A stretch of DNA of 64,000 nt from Opitutus sp. (GTDB lineage: Bacteria > Verrucomicrobiota > Verrucomicrobiia > Opitutales > Opitutaceae), in contig SIBG01000011.1 of assembly GCA_009695305.1 (NCBI GenBank), positions 1 to 64,000 of the forward strand, in the 5' to 3' direction. The notes under the pieces were generated by a model. It worked only from the letters and a program-made list of their open reading frames with translations, searched no databases and was not told where the DNA came from. This document shows, in pieces, positions 21,134-29,842 of this stretch (its first letter is position 1; every line of letters begins with the position of its first letter). The translations under genes were made by a program, and so were the position numbers.

Positions 21134-21928
21134 ATGAATCACCTCGCCTGCTTCCGCCCTCAACCATTGGGGCTACTCGGAATTTTTCACCGTCCGCCGT
21201 CGTCCGCTGCGCGCGGCTTCACGCTCATCGAGCTCCTGACCGTCGTCGCCATCATTGGCATTCTCGCCGCGATCCTCATCCCCACCACTTCTTCGGCCCG
21301 GCTGGCTGCGAGCAAAGCGAAGACCCGCGCGCAATTCGCCCAATGGGCCGGCGGCATCGAGGCCTTCCGCCAGGAATACGGTTACTATCCAACCTTTGAA
21401 ACCAACGGCGCCGGGCTGAACAAGGTCAACGGCAACACCGCCGGTGGCACTAATCTCGCCGCCGTCCACCGGTTCTACGAGACCCTCGTCGGCGTCCGCC
21501 GCGATGGCACCGCGCTCACCGGCGCCGCCACCGGCACCCCCATCCCGCCCCTCGGCCAGAACACCCGGCGCATTCCGTTCCTCTCGTTCACCGACGCTGA
21601 CATCGTCTCGACTGCCACAACCGATCCGACGCTCACGTCCAAACGCGGCCTGATCCGCGACGCCTTCGATAACACCGACATCGCGGTCCTCATGGACCGC
21701 AACCTCGACGGCAGAATCTCCCTCGGAGCCGCGGGCGGTGATAGCATCAACGCCCTACCCGCCGTTAGCCCGGTCGATAACACCGCTGTTCGCATCGCTG
21801 GCCCGACCACCGGCGCCACCGGCGATTTCCCGACTGGCAACAATCTTGGGGTTCGCGCTGGCGTGATTTTCTACTGTGCGCCGCCGCGCGCGAGCAGCTC
21901 GGCTGATCTCCTGATGAGTTGGAAATGA
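21134..21928 (+). CDS. GspG-like prepilin (pseudopilin 2)
   Basis: 264 residues, starting two bases after the previous stop. A leader of 28 residues precedes the cleavage site G/FTLIELLTV and a hydrophobic helix (AIIGILAAILIP). The soluble region has FRQEYGYYPTFETNG, again GspG-like, and a DRNLDGRISLG segment resembling the calcium-binding loop of major pseudopilins. It differs enough from pseudopilin 1 not to be a recent duplicate. The stop overlaps the next gene's ATG (ATGA). Confidence 0.9.
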   Translation: MNHLACFRPQPLGLLGIFHRPPSSAARGFTLIELLTVVAIIGILAAILIPTTSSARLAASKAKTRAQFAQWAGGIEAFRQEYGYYPTFETNGAGLNKVNGNTAGGTNLAAVHRFYETLVGVRRDGTALTGAATGTPIPPLGQNTRRIPFLSFTDADIVSTATTDPTLTSKRGLIRDAFDNTDIAVLMDRNLDGRISLGAAGGDSINALPAVSPVDNTAVRIAGPTTGATGDFPTGNNLGVRAGVIFYCAPPRASSSADLLMSWK

Positions 21929-22794
21929 TGCGCCCCTTCCGACAGTTCAGTTTGCGCGCCACGCGGGTAGGGCGGGTTATCCCTAACCCGCCGCTTAGGC
22001 CGCCCGCTTGCGGGCGCTGCTTTAGCGCGAGCAAGCTCGCTGCCTACGGGGAGCGGCGCGTTAGGGAAAACGTGCCCTACCTGCACTCCGCCTTCACCCT
22101 CGTCGAACTGATGGTGGTCACCAGCCTGATCGCGTTGCTCACCGCTGGCGTCGGCATGGCGCTCCGTGGTCGCGGCGGCGAGGGCGTCGCCCTCGCCAAC
22201 GCCCAGAAAATCCTCATTGGCCTGGTCGGCTCCGCCCGCGCTCAAGCCGCACTGCACCAGACATCCGCTCGCGTGCTCGTTTACGCCTCGCTCCCTCCCG
22301 CCGGTGACGCCGGAAAATATCTTCGCTATCTTCAGGTCGCCCGCCTGGAAGGCACGGCGTGGGTCGCTGCCGGCGACCCCGTCACGCTTCCTACGCCCAT
22401 CTGCGTCGTCCCTCCGTCGCCCGTGCCCACGACTCACCTTCGCACCGGCGTCACGTGGGTTAATACTCCCGCCACCGGACCGGTCTCCACGTTGTCCTTG
22501 CAGAGGAATTTTTCCGTCAGTGGCCAGAGTGCGGCGGCCAACCTACCCGGTGCCCGCCCGGTGCCCGGACAACTCTTCGGCGGCACCGGTGGCGGCACGG
22601 TCTATTTCCTCCAGTTGGAAGCCGACGGCACTGTCTCCTCCAACACCACCGGCAACCCCACAAAAATCGCGCTCGCCACCGCCGTCCTTGCGCCCGCCGC
22701 GATCCCGCAGTTCAACAACGCCAGCGGCGTTCGCGGCCTCTTCGTCCGCAAGACCGGCGCCGTCTCCCTCGTCAACGACGCCACCGGCTTCTGA
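21925..22794 (+). CDS. GspH-like prepilin, Verru_Chthon cassette D type, with REP-derived leader
   Basis: 289 residues from ATG 21925, which overlaps the preceding stop as ATGA; a TTG lies two codons upstream. The prepilin motif AFTLVELMVV with Glu 5 begins only at about residue 57, so the leader is more than 50 residues instead of 6-30. Most of that leader is encoded by a REP-like composite palindrome (21965-22083). The mature protein has one hydrophobic helix and a beta-rich domain. Order and sizes of this and the next three genes match the four-gene Verru_Chthon cassette known from Verrucomicrobium and Chthoniobacter. That assignment is from memory. Confidence 0.8.
   Translation: MMRPFRQFSLRATRVGRVIPNPPLRPPACGRCFSASKLAAYGERRVRENVPYLHSAFTLVELMVVTSLIALLTAGVGMALRGRGGEGVALANAQKILIGLVGSARAQAALHQTSARVLVYASLPPAGDAGKYLRYLQVARLEGTAWVAAGDPVTLPTPICVVPPSPVPTTHLRTGVTWVNTPATGPVSTLSLQRNFSVSGQSAAANLPGARPVPGQLFGGTGGGTVYFLQLEADGTVSSNTTGNPTKIALATAVLAPAAIPQFNNASGVRGLFVRKTGAVSLVNDATGF
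21965..22083. repeat. Composite REP-like palindrome inside a prepilin leader
   Basis: The left side holds GGCGGGTTA (21971-21979) and TAACCCGCC (21984-21992). Next come CGCCCG/CGGGCG and AGCGCGAGC/GCTCGCT hairpins. The right end GCGTTAGGGAAAACGTGCCCTACC pairs imperfectly with the left end GGGTAGGGCGGGTTATCCCTAAC, giving nested palindromes over about 120 bases. It contains no stop codon in the prepilin frame. Confidence 0.75.
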
Positions 22795-23552
22795 TGATGC
22801 GCAACCCCGTAGGTCGGGCTTTACGTCCGACATCTCATCACCCTCCAATCACGTTGGAGATACCCCCCGACCTGTCACTGCGCGCTAGCGGCATTCCCGC
22901 CGTGCGAAGCCTTGGTGGAGTAGGGTTCAGCCTGCTCGAGGTTGTCGTCGCTGTCGGCATTTTTGCTCTCGGGTTGGTCGCCGTGCTCGGTATTTTTGCG
23001 CCGATCACAAAATCCATCGCTACCGTGTCCGAATCCGAAGCCGCCGCGCGCGTTGCGGATTCGGTCCTCGCCCGGCTCCGCGCCATCCCGTTCGACACCG
23101 CCGCGACGTTCGTGCAGGACACGGCGACCTTGCAGAAAAATGACGCTTCCGGTGCTTACAACCCCAACGACGGCACCAAGAATCCCTTCGTGATCTTCGG
23201 CAAGCGCGATGGCGAGGTCGGTTTCTACGACCCAGCCACCGGTCAGAAAAAATGGCGCGACTCCCTCGGCAACACCGTCGCTGACGCCGACAAATATTTT
23301 GAAATCGAACTCATCCGTAACGACACCCTCTCGCCGAAAACCCTTCCCGCCGCCGACCCTGCCGACCCCGGTATCCCTGCCGACGCCACTGCGACCATGA
23401 TCGCCTTCTCGATGCGCGTCCGCTGGCCCTCGTTTCTCCCCGCCTCCAGTGGCACCCCCGTGCAGGTCGGCTTTAACGCCGCCGGCGGTGGCGTGACCTA
23501 TGACCATGGCAAAAAGCAGGTGCTCTTTTTCACCGGCACCATCACGCGCTGA
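22794..23552 (+). CDS. GspI-like prepilin, Verru_Chthon cassette B type
   Basis: 252 residues from ATG 22794, overlapping the previous stop by one base (TGATG). The class III leader motif VGFSLLEVVVAVGIFALGL begins near residue 43, so the leader is long here too. It includes another short REP-like palindrome (22810-22833). The VGIFALGLVAVLGIF helix, followed by an acidic SESEAAARVADSVLARL, is typical of minor pseudopilin I/V. Minor pseudopilins form the tip complex that primes the pseudopilus. Confidence 0.85.
   Translation: MMRNPVGRALRPTSHHPPITLEIPPDLSLRASGIPAVRSLGGVGFSLLEVVVAVGIFALGLVAVLGIFAPITKSIATVSESEAAARVADSVLARLRAIPFDTAATFVQDTATLQKNDASGAYNPNDGTKNPFVIFGKRDGEVGFYDPATGQKKWRDSLGNTVADADKYFEIELIRNDTLSPKTLPAADPADPGIPADATATMIAFSMRVRWPSFLPASSGTPVQVGFNAAGGGVTYDHGKKQVLFFTGTITR
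22810..22833. repeat. Short REP-like palindrome inside a prepilin leader
   Basis: GTAGGTCGGGC, TTTAC and GTCCGAC form a hairpin with stem GTCGG/CCGAC, read in frame as residues 6 to about 13 of the GspI-like prepilin. It belongs to a different palindrome family from the GGCGGGTTA elements on either side. Confidence 0.6.
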
Positions 23553-23555
23553 CCG

Positions 23556-24764
23556 ATGCGAATCGCCGCACCATTTTCGTCGCGCGCCGCGCGGGTTATC
23601 CCTAACCCGCCGTCTCAACGTGTGCGGTCGCCTTTGCGGCGCGTTAGGGATAACGCGTCCTACCTCGAAGCGGGCTTCACCATTCTCGAACTCCTCGTCG
23701 CTGCAACGCTCACCGCCGCACTTGCCGGCGTCATCATTGTGGTCGTCCATAACGTCTCCTCCACCTGGGCCCGCTCCTCCGGGCGACTCGGAGCCGATTC
23801 GCAGGCCCGCCTCGTCCTCGACCAACTCGCCCTCGACCTCCAGGGCGCGCAGTTCCGCGACGACGGCAACGTCTGGATGGCCGCCGAGGTCATCGACCGC
23901 ACCAGCAATCCTGGAAATCTCTGGGCCATCGCCGCGCGCAACCCCAAGCCCACCGGCACCGGCGCCAACGGCTCCGTCAGCCTCACCACGCCGAGCATCG
24001 CCGACGCCCGCTTCGGCGCTGCTGGCATCTGGCTTCGTTTCTTCACCACCAGCCGCGGCACCAACACGGCCGCAACGCCCGCAACCATTTCCGCGCCGGT
24101 CGCGGTGGCCTACCAAATCATCCGCCGCTTCACGGCCACGAACCCGGTCAATCTAAACACCGCCTATCTCCTGCACCGCTCCGAAGCTCGCCCCGGCGAG
24201 ACCGGCAGCGGCAGCGCCGCGCGCCCCGGCACGCTCGAGTCGGGCTACTCGATCACCGTCGCCGCCTACACGACGAGCAGTGCCGCCAACAACAGCGGCG
24301 CCACCACGGGCGATCCCCGCAGCATTCAGATCCCCGGCACCAACACCGGCGCGGCCGGCCGCAATCTCGACTCTGTCCTCGCCGACAACGTCATCGACTT
24401 CGGCATTCGCTGCTATGTCCGCGACGCCGCCTCGCCCGGCGGCCTGCGCCTAATTTTCCCTGCCGACGCCTCCGGCAAACCCACGGGCACCGCGAATTCC
24501 CGTTACCGCGCGTCGGTCTCGTCCACCACTCCCGTCACTTCCGGCAACTTCTCGACCCTCTTCCCCGACGTGATCGACGTCATGCTCCGCGTCCTCACCG
24601 ACGATGGCGCCGCGCTCATTGCGAATATCGAGAAAAACCAAACCCCCGCGCTCACCGCGCCCGTGAAATACAACAGCAACGCGCAAGCCTGGTGGTGGGG
24701 CGTCGCGCAGGAAAACTCCCGCGTCTACACCCGCCGGATCGTCCTCCGTCAGCAGTCTCTCTAA
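23556..24764 (+). CDS. GspJ-like prepilin, Verru_Chthon cassette C type, with REP-derived leader
   Basis: 402 residues from ATG 23556. The prepilin motif AGFTILELLVAATLTAAL begins near residue 40; the leader before it is mostly encoded by a GGGTTATCCCTAACCC palindrome (23588-23665). After the hydrophobic helix comes the GspJ-like segment DSQARLVLDQLALDLQ, and the rest is beta-rich with Thr/Asn/Ala runs. It probably forms part of the pseudopilus tip with the I-like and K-like partners encoded next to it. Confidence 0.85.
   Translation: MRIAAPFSSRAARVIPNPPSQRVRSPLRRVRDNASYLEAGFTILELLVAATLTAALAGVIIVVVHNVSSTWARSSGRLGADSQARLVLDQLALDLQGAQFRDDGNVWMAAEVIDRTSNPGNLWAIAARNPKPTGTGANGSVSLTTPSIADARFGAAGIWLRFFTTSRGTNTAATPATISAPVAVAYQIIRRFTATNPVNLNTAYLLHRSEARPGETGSGSAARPGTLESGYSITVAAYTTSSAANNSGATTGDPRSIQIPGTNTGAAGRNLDSVLADNVIDFGIRCYVRDAASPGGLRLIFPADASGKPTGTANSRYRASVSSTTPVTSGNFSTLFPDVIDVMLRVLTDDGAALIANIEKNQTPALTAPVKYNSNAQAWWWGVAQENSRVYTRRIVLRQQSL
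23588..23665. repeat. REP-like palindrome inside a prepilin leader
   Basis: Left part GCGGGTTATCCCTAACCCGC is itself a palindrome. The right part GCGTTAGGGATAACGC, followed by GTCCTACC, is a related inverted copy, so the whole forms an imperfect stem. It is read through in frame by the GspJ-like gene and closely resembles the element at 21965-22083. Confidence 0.75.
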
Positions 24765-24769
24765 CCGCC

Positions 24770-27700
24770 TTGGCCTCTCAACTCTCAACTCTTAACCGGA
24801 GCGCGCGCTCCGCGCTGCGTCCTGAGCCCAGCGAAGGATCCAGGTCGAGACGCCGCGCGAAGCGCGGGGGTTTCGCTCTGCTGATCGTCCTCACGCTGGT
24901 CGCATTCGTTCTCGTTTTGCTCCTCGGCCTTGCCGCCTACACCCGCGTTGAAACCGCCATCTCCGGCAACACGCAGCGCCAGGCCCAGGCCCGCCAGCAT
25001 GCGCTCGTCGCCCTCGACGTCGCCCTTGCTCAACTTCAGAAAAATGCGGGCCCCGACCAGCGAGTTACCGCCACCGGCGAATCCACCGGCGGCGCCAATG
25101 CACACTACACTGGCGTGTGGTCGAGCGACCCCACCGCCACCCCGAGCACCACGCCGCTGACCTGGCTCGTCAGCGGCAGCGAGACGCCGGCAAACAACGC
25201 GCTCGCGGCCGTGCAACTCGTCGGCCCGCAGTCTGCCGGCACCGGCAACAACGCCGCCTTCGTCACCGCGCCGCTCGTAAACTTAAAAAGTTTCGGCGTT
25301 CCTGGCCAGGCCGCCAATGACACGACCGCGATCGGCGGCACAACCATCGGCCACTACGCGTGGTGGATTGGGGACCAGGGAGTAAAGGCCCCCGTCGCGC
25401 TCGGCGACAACACCGCGGCGGTGAACTACCCACCCTTTGTCGCGCAAGATGCCGACGGCAATACCATCGGCACCGACCTCCGCGACCGCATCGGCCAGCA
25501 AATCTCCCTCGGCGCTGGCGCCACCGACGCGACCGGTGCCACCGTCTTCGAGCCGCGCGACACCGCCAACGTGGCCCCGGTTAAAAATGTCACCGCCTTC
25601 AGTCAGCTCGCGTTCCTCAAGACTCCCGCTCCCGCCGCCGTGGGCCTCGCGACAGTTCAGAAAAATGTCCACACTTGGTCGCCGAACAATTTCAACGTGC
25701 TCGCCAATACGAGACTCGGCGGGCTACGGCAGGATTTGTCGTTAAAACCGGAATTACTCGGCGCGGCGTTTTCGGCCTGGACAAACTATTCTTCTTACCT
25801 GGAGCCGATCTCTGGCAGTGATCCCCTGCGGAGGCGTTACATCATGCAGCCTCCTGTTACAGCGGATGGCGCCGTTACCTCGGTGGCGCCGGTGCTGAGC
25901 TACTTCCTGCTCGCGTTTAATGTGCGCACGCAACCCACGAGCAGCGGTTCTGGCTCTACGGCCGCCAATGCCCTGCTCCAAGTCCGCGCTCGCTGGATGA
26001 TTTCCTTGTGGAATCCCTACACCGCGGCGCTCGTGCCCGAGGAAAACCTCCGTCTCGAAATCACCGGGCTCCCGCTCGTAACTATCGACGACGAAGAGCC
26101 GCCGCGACACGTAGTAACTGACCTTAACCTGGACTCAGCGTTTGGCTCGCCTTTTTCGATCGGCCTGCCGTGGACCGGGGACAATTCTTCGCCCGACCGT
26201 CAGTCGTGGTTGCCGGGTCGCGTTTATTCGTGGGCCTCGAAAGAAAATCTCGCCGGGACGCCGCCAGACTCCAGCGGCTTCGCGTCGGAATTCTACACCC
26301 GCTCGCTTGATGCGTCGGGCGGGCAGGGCGTGCAAGTGGCGATTCCCGGCGTAACCGTCGACGGTGACCACGAGAACGATCTCCACGTGCGTTCGAACCA
26401 GACACTCACGCTCAAGTTGATCGTGACGCGCGCCGATGGGGACGTGACGCTGGCGACCTTTACCTCGCCACAGTTCTCCACGTTCGTCACGACAGACCAA
26501 AAATTCAGCGCTGGCACCTACCAGTTCGCCTATGTTTTCCGTCACGGCGAGAGCCTGGATGGCGGCACCTGGCTGGCGAACGCCGCCTCCGATCCGCATC
26601 GTGGCACGCTCGGACCGGAGTCCTTCGTCTATCAAGCCACCGAGGCAAACCCGGAAAGTCCTGCGAGCTTCGCTGGCTTTAAGACCATCTCCGCGCCCGA
26701 TCGCTTGCTCGATCGCGCGACCGACAGCCTTTCCTACAACGAAGACACGCCGCTGTTCGAGCTGCCGCGGGCGCCACTGCTTTCACTCGGCGCTCTTCAG
26801 CACCTCGCCCTCGACGGACAGCGACCCTTCGCCATCGGTAACTCGTGGGCCGGAACCGCGCAGCTCAACGGTATCAATGTCACCGAACTCTTCGACCGCT
26901 ATTTTTTCTCGGGCCTCGTCAGCTCGGTTGCACCCGTGAACTCGAATGGTGCCCTGCTCCTGCCGAATCCGATGCTCAAACCGCTGCGAAATCCGGCGAC
27001 GGGCGTGGCGGTGACTCTCGCGGATTTGCAGGGCGCGGGTGCCGCGCAGTCCTCGAAATTCCTCCTGCAGGGTGGTGCGTTTAATTTAAACTCGACCAAC
27101 GCCACCGCGTGGGCCGCCGTGCTGCGGGGCGTGCGGTTTCCTGCGCCGGCAAATTTCAAGTATCTCGATGCTGATCCCGCCACCGGGACGGCGGACGATG
27201 CAACGACTGCGACGGTGCAGTCGGGCGACGCCCAGTTTTTCCGCTTCTCGCAGTCGGCGCAGGAGACTTACAAGGCCGAGGCCGGCAATTCCGGTGGCAC
27301 TGCCAGCACGGAGCTGTTTCGCAAGGGAATGATTACGCTGACCTCAACGCAGGTCAGCGCACTCGCCAGCGCCATCACGACCACCGTCAAGACGCGCCAC
27401 GGTGCGAGCGGCCCGTTTCTATCGTTGGAGGAATTTCTCTCTCCGGGCACGGCCGGGGGACCGAGCTTGCTGGAACAGGCGATCACGGACTCCGCGGTAA
27501 ATTCGGCCGTCACAGAATTCAGCTCCCAGTTCCTCACCCAAGCCGACATCATGACCGCGCTCGCGCCCGTGCTCTTTCCGCGCTCCGACACGTTTGTCAT
27601 CCGCACCTACGGCGAGGCCGTCAATCCTGCCACGTCTGCCATCGAGGGAAAGGCGTGGTGCGAAGCCACCGTGCAACGCGTGCCGGAATTTCTCGGCAAG

Positions 27701-27817
27701 GAGGCGAATGCTCAGCCCGAAGAAACCGCGCCGGCCGAGCTCAACGACTTCAACAAAATTTACGGCCGTCGTTTCAAGATCATTTCATTCCGATGGCTCA
27801 CGCGTTCCGACATTTGA
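24770..27817 (+). CDS. Large PilX/GspK-like assembly protein, Verru_Chthon cassette A type
   Basis: 1015 residues if it starts at TTG 24770, six bases after the previous stop. There is no ATG in a good position, and the next upstream start lies inside the preceding gene, so the start is uncertain. The N-terminus is basic (SRSRRRAKRGG), followed by FALLIVLTLVAFVLVLLLGL. This resembles a PilX/GspK prepilin helix lacking the usual Glu 5. The remaining 950 residues are a Thr/Ala/Asn-rich extracellular beta region ending in RRFKIISFRWL. It is by far the largest member of the cassette. The N-terminal codons are made of a period-7 repeat (24775-24795). Confidence 0.8.
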   Translation: MASQLSTLNRSARSALRPEPSEGSRSRRRAKRGGFALLIVLTLVAFVLVLLLGLAAYTRVETAISGNTQRQAQARQHALVALDVALAQLQKNAGPDQRVTATGESTGGANAHYTGVWSSDPTATPSTTPLTWLVSGSETPANNALAAVQLVGPQSAGTGNNAAFVTAPLVNLKSFGVPGQAANDTTAIGGTTIGHYAWWIGDQGVKAPVALGDNTAAVNYPPFVAQDADGNTIGTDLRDRIGQQISLGAGATDATGATVFEPRDTANVAPVKNVTAFSQLAFLKTPAPAAVGLATVQKNVHTWSPNNFNVLANTRLGGLRQDLSLKPELLGAAFSAWTNYSSYLEPISGSDPLRRRYIMQPPVTADGAVTSVAPVLSYFLLAFNVRTQPTSSGSGSTAANALLQVRARWMISLWNPYTAALVPEENLRLEITGLPLVTIDDEEPPRHVVTDLNLDSAFGSPFSIGLPWTGDNSSPDRQSWLPGRVYSWASKENLAGTPPDSSGFASEFYTRSLDASGGQGVQVAIPGVTVDGDHENDLHVRSNQTLTLKLIVTRADGDVTLATFTSPQFSTFVTTDQKFSAGTYQFAYVFRHGESLDGGTWLANAASDPHRGTLGPESFVYQATEANPESPASFAGFKTISAPDRLLDRATDSLSYNEDTPLFELPRAPLLSLGALQHLALDGQRPFAIGNSWAGTAQLNGINVTELFDRYFFSGLVSSVAPVNSNGALLLPNPMLKPLRNPATGVAVTLADLQGAGAAQSSKFLLQGGAFNLNSTNATAWAAVLRGVRFPAPANFKYLDADPATGTADDATTATVQSGDAQFFRFSQSAQETYKAEAGNSGGTASTELFRKGMITLTSTQVSALASAITTTVKTRHGASGPFLSLEEFLSPGTAGGPSLLEQAITDSAVNSAVTEFSSQFLTQADIMTALAPVLFPRSDTFVIRTYGEAVNPATSAIEGKAWCEATVQRVPEFLGKEANAQPEETAPAELNDFNKIYGRRFKIISFRWLTRSDI
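24775..24795 (+). repeat. Single-arm period-7 array (CTCTCAA)
   Basis: Three 7-base units lie in a row: CTCTCAA, CTCTCAA, CTCTTAA. They begin three bases after the probable TTG start codon of the PilX-like gene and are translated as part of its N-terminus. No inverted partner arm is visible nearby. A palindrome of the type GCGCGCGCTCCGCGC follows at about 24801-24815. Confidence 0.6.
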
Positions 27818-28608
27818 GTTTTACGTCGTGGTCCATGGTAGCGCGGTGCTTCAGCCCGCGTTTGTCGATTTCCGGACGCGGACTGAAGCACCGCGCTACC
27901 CCCAACCGTCTCTTCACGCACACCTGTGCTGTGCTCGGGTTTTTTGCCCCGATGCAGGCGGTGCTCGCTCAAACTCCGCGTTTGTCCGAGCAGTCCGTGC
28001 GGTTCACCGTTTTCTCGTCACGCCCGGTTACCGGGCTCACCTACGTGCCTCGCACCGGCATCGCTCCGACAAAACTCGTGCTTTATCCGACCGCCCGCTC
28101 GCCCCGCTACGATTATCGCGGGGCGATGCCACTGCGCCTCACCGATACTACCACGGGCGCCGTGGTCGCGGAAGCGGTCATTCCGCCGGAGATTCACGAC
28201 GCGCTCCTGCTTCTCGCACCGATTGAACCCGTGCCGGCGACCGGCCTGCGTTACCGTGTGTCCGTGCTCGACGACGGCGCTGCGCGTCACGGCACCGGAG
28301 GACTCACGATCATCAATTTTAGTGGGCTTGTGCTGGCCGGCAGCGTCGGCAAGACGGACGTGACCCTCAAAGACGGCCTCAATCCGACGCTCGCGGTCGG
28401 GCGTTCCGCGAAGGTCATGCTCCGCACCATGGTCAAGGGCCGCAGCTTCCAATCCTACGCAGCGACGCTGCAACTTTCCGGCAAGGAGCGCGCGCTGCTG
28501 ATCCTGTTTCCGCCGTTTTACAAGGGGTCGCTGGAGGTGCAATCGCGCCTGCTGGTCGACGAGCCACCGGTGCCGCCAGCGATGCCTGCAGCGGGGCGTG
28601 AAAAATAG
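27793..28608 (+). CDS. Secreted protein of unknown function, downstream of the prepilin cassette
   Basis: 271 residues if started at ATG 27793, which overlaps the previous gene by 25 bases; ATG 27835 is an alternative. A hydrophobic export segment HTCAVLGFFAPMQAVLAQ ends near residue 60, so the protein should be exported. The mature part is beta-rich with no recognised motif (YVPRTGIAPTKLVLYP, VMLRTMVKGRSF) and ends in a Pro-rich tail. Between start and signal segment the frame runs through a 25-base inverted repeat (27837-27900). This means the N-terminus may be mis-set or repeat-derived. Confidence 0.65.
   Translation: MAHAFRHLSFTSWSMVARCFSPRLSISGRGLKHRATPNRLFTHTCAVLGFFAPMQAVLAQTPRLSEQSVRFTVFSSRPVTGLTYVPRTGIAPTKLVLYPTARSPRYDYRGAMPLRLTDTTTGAVVAEAVIPPEIHDALLLLAPIEPVPATGLRYRVSVLDDGAARHGTGGLTIINFSGLVLAGSVGKTDVTLKDGLNPTLAVGRSAKVMLRTMVKGRSFQSYAATLQLSGKERALLILFPPFYKGSLEVQSRLLVDEPPVPPAMPAAGREK
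27837..27900. repeat. Long inverted repeat with 25-base arms
   Basis: The arm 27837-27861 (GGTAGCGCGGTGCTTCAGCC and CGCGT) and the arm 27876-27900 are reverse complements with a single mismatch. The spacer is 14 bases. It would form a very stable hairpin just after the stop of the PilX-like gene, and it is read in frame by the next gene. Its sequence is unrelated to the GGCGGGTTA family. Confidence 0.85.
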
Positions 28609-28653
28609 ATTGGATTTTCCGCGGGGAACCTGCACGTTTCCGCCCTCTTATCC

Positions 28654-28728
<75 letters not shown>

Positions 28729-28771
28729 CTGCCGGTTTGGCCCGTTCGCCGGACCGTTTCTGTGAGTCCCT

Positions 28772-29083
28772 TCAGCTGAGGTCTGCCAGCAAGGAGCGCA
28801 GTTCCCGCTCGGGGTCTTCGTGCTGCTGCTCGAGCGCCAGTCGCAGCGCGGCTTCCAGCAAGGGCTTTGCTTCGGGCCGCCGACCGAGTTGCGCGAACAG
28901 TTTTCCGAGCAGGATCCGCGGCATCATCCAATCGGCTTTCTTGGCCACGCAAAACTCATAGTGCGGCACGGCCTCCGCCCCACGGCCTTCGGCGGCGAGG
29001 GCCTGCGCGAGGCTGAAATGGAATAGCTCGTTATCGGGCTGCCGCGCGACCGCCGCGGAAAATTGCTCCGAACGCGACGCCAT
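28772..29083 (-). CDS. Small TPR-like protein
   Basis: 103 residues. Two to three helix-turn-helix repeats of TPR type are visible: ELFHFSLAQALAAEGRGAEA at about 19-38, then a unit from VAKKADWMMP, then LGRRPEAKPLLEAALRL. Such units bind partner proteins. The start is 4 bases after the stop of the PP2C phosphatase gene on the same strand, so the two are very likely one transcription unit and may act together. Confidence 0.8.
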   Translation of the reverse strand: MASRSEQFSAAVARQPDNELFHFSLAQALAAEGRGAEAVPHYEFCVAKKADWMMPRILLGKLFAQLGRRPEAKPLLEAALRLALEQQHEDPERELRSLLADLS

Positions 29084-29087
29084 CGCC

Positions 29088-29810
29088 TCACACGGCGTCG
29101 ACGAAAATCAACACGCTCGTGACGTTGTCGGGACCGCCCCGGCGCACGGCGAGCGCCGTGAATTCGCGCTGCACTTGCTCTGGATCCGTCGCCTTGCCGA
29201 TAAACTCGGCGAGTTCGGAGTCCGGCACCATGCGCGTCAGGCCATCGGTGCAGAACAGGTAGCGATCGCCGGCTAGAATAGGGCGGGAAATCAAGTCGAC
29301 GTCCGGCGGCGTGGGCTGGCCGATGCAGCGAGTGAGCGCATTGCGGTTGGCCTCGTGGTAATAAACGACTTCGCCCTTGGCGCGGCGCATGCGCGCCTCG
29401 TTTTCCACCGAGTGATCCTCGGTCAGCCGCAGCAACTGGCCACCGCGCCAGCCATAACAGCGCGAATCGCCGACATGCGCGATCTGCAGGAGGTTGCCGC
29501 GCACGCACCCGAATGTCAGCGTCGAGCCAATGCCCATGGCCGGGCTGATCTTCTGGCCCAGCGTCGCGACACTCTCATTGGTCAGATGGACGATAGCCGT
29601 GTAATTTGGCAGCTGCTCCGGCGCCACCGCGCGAATTCCGGGCGTGACCTCGTCCACGCAACGCTGGGCCGCATCGGCTCCGCCGGGCAATCCGCCCACT
29701 CCGTCAGCGACACCGAAGAGGCCGGCATCTTTATCGAGGAGGTAGCGATCTTCATTTTGACGACGAACACGGCCGATGTCGGTGAGCGCAAAAGCGCGGA
29801 GCGATGGCAT
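29088..29810 (-). CDS. PP2C-family (PPM) Ser/Thr protein phosphatase
   Basis: 240 residues, the bacterial PphA/Stp length. Metal-binding and catalytic blocks are complete and in order: GRVRRQNEDRYLL near 13, GVADGVGGLPGG near 34, GDSRCYGWRGGQLLRLTEDHS near 115-135, CTDGLTRMV near 185, and GGPDNVTSVLIF at the end. It dephosphorylates Ser/Thr residues, usually opposing Hanks-type kinases; no such kinase is in the window. It is co-transcribed with the small TPR gene downstream. Confidence 0.93.
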   Translation of the reverse strand: MPSLRAFALTDIGRVRRQNEDRYLLDKDAGLFGVADGVGGLPGGADAAQRCVDEVTPGIRAVAPEQLPNYTAIVHLTNESVATLGQKISPAMGIGSTLTFGCVRGNLLQIAHVGDSRCYGWRGGQLLRLTEDHSVENEARMRRAKGEVVYYHEANRNALTRCIGQPTPPDVDLISRPILAGDRYLFCTDGLTRMVPDSELAEFIGKATDPEQVQREFTALAVRRGGPDNVTSVLIFVDAV

Positions 29811-29842
29811 AGAGGTAAGCGAAGACCTAACCTCAGAAACGC

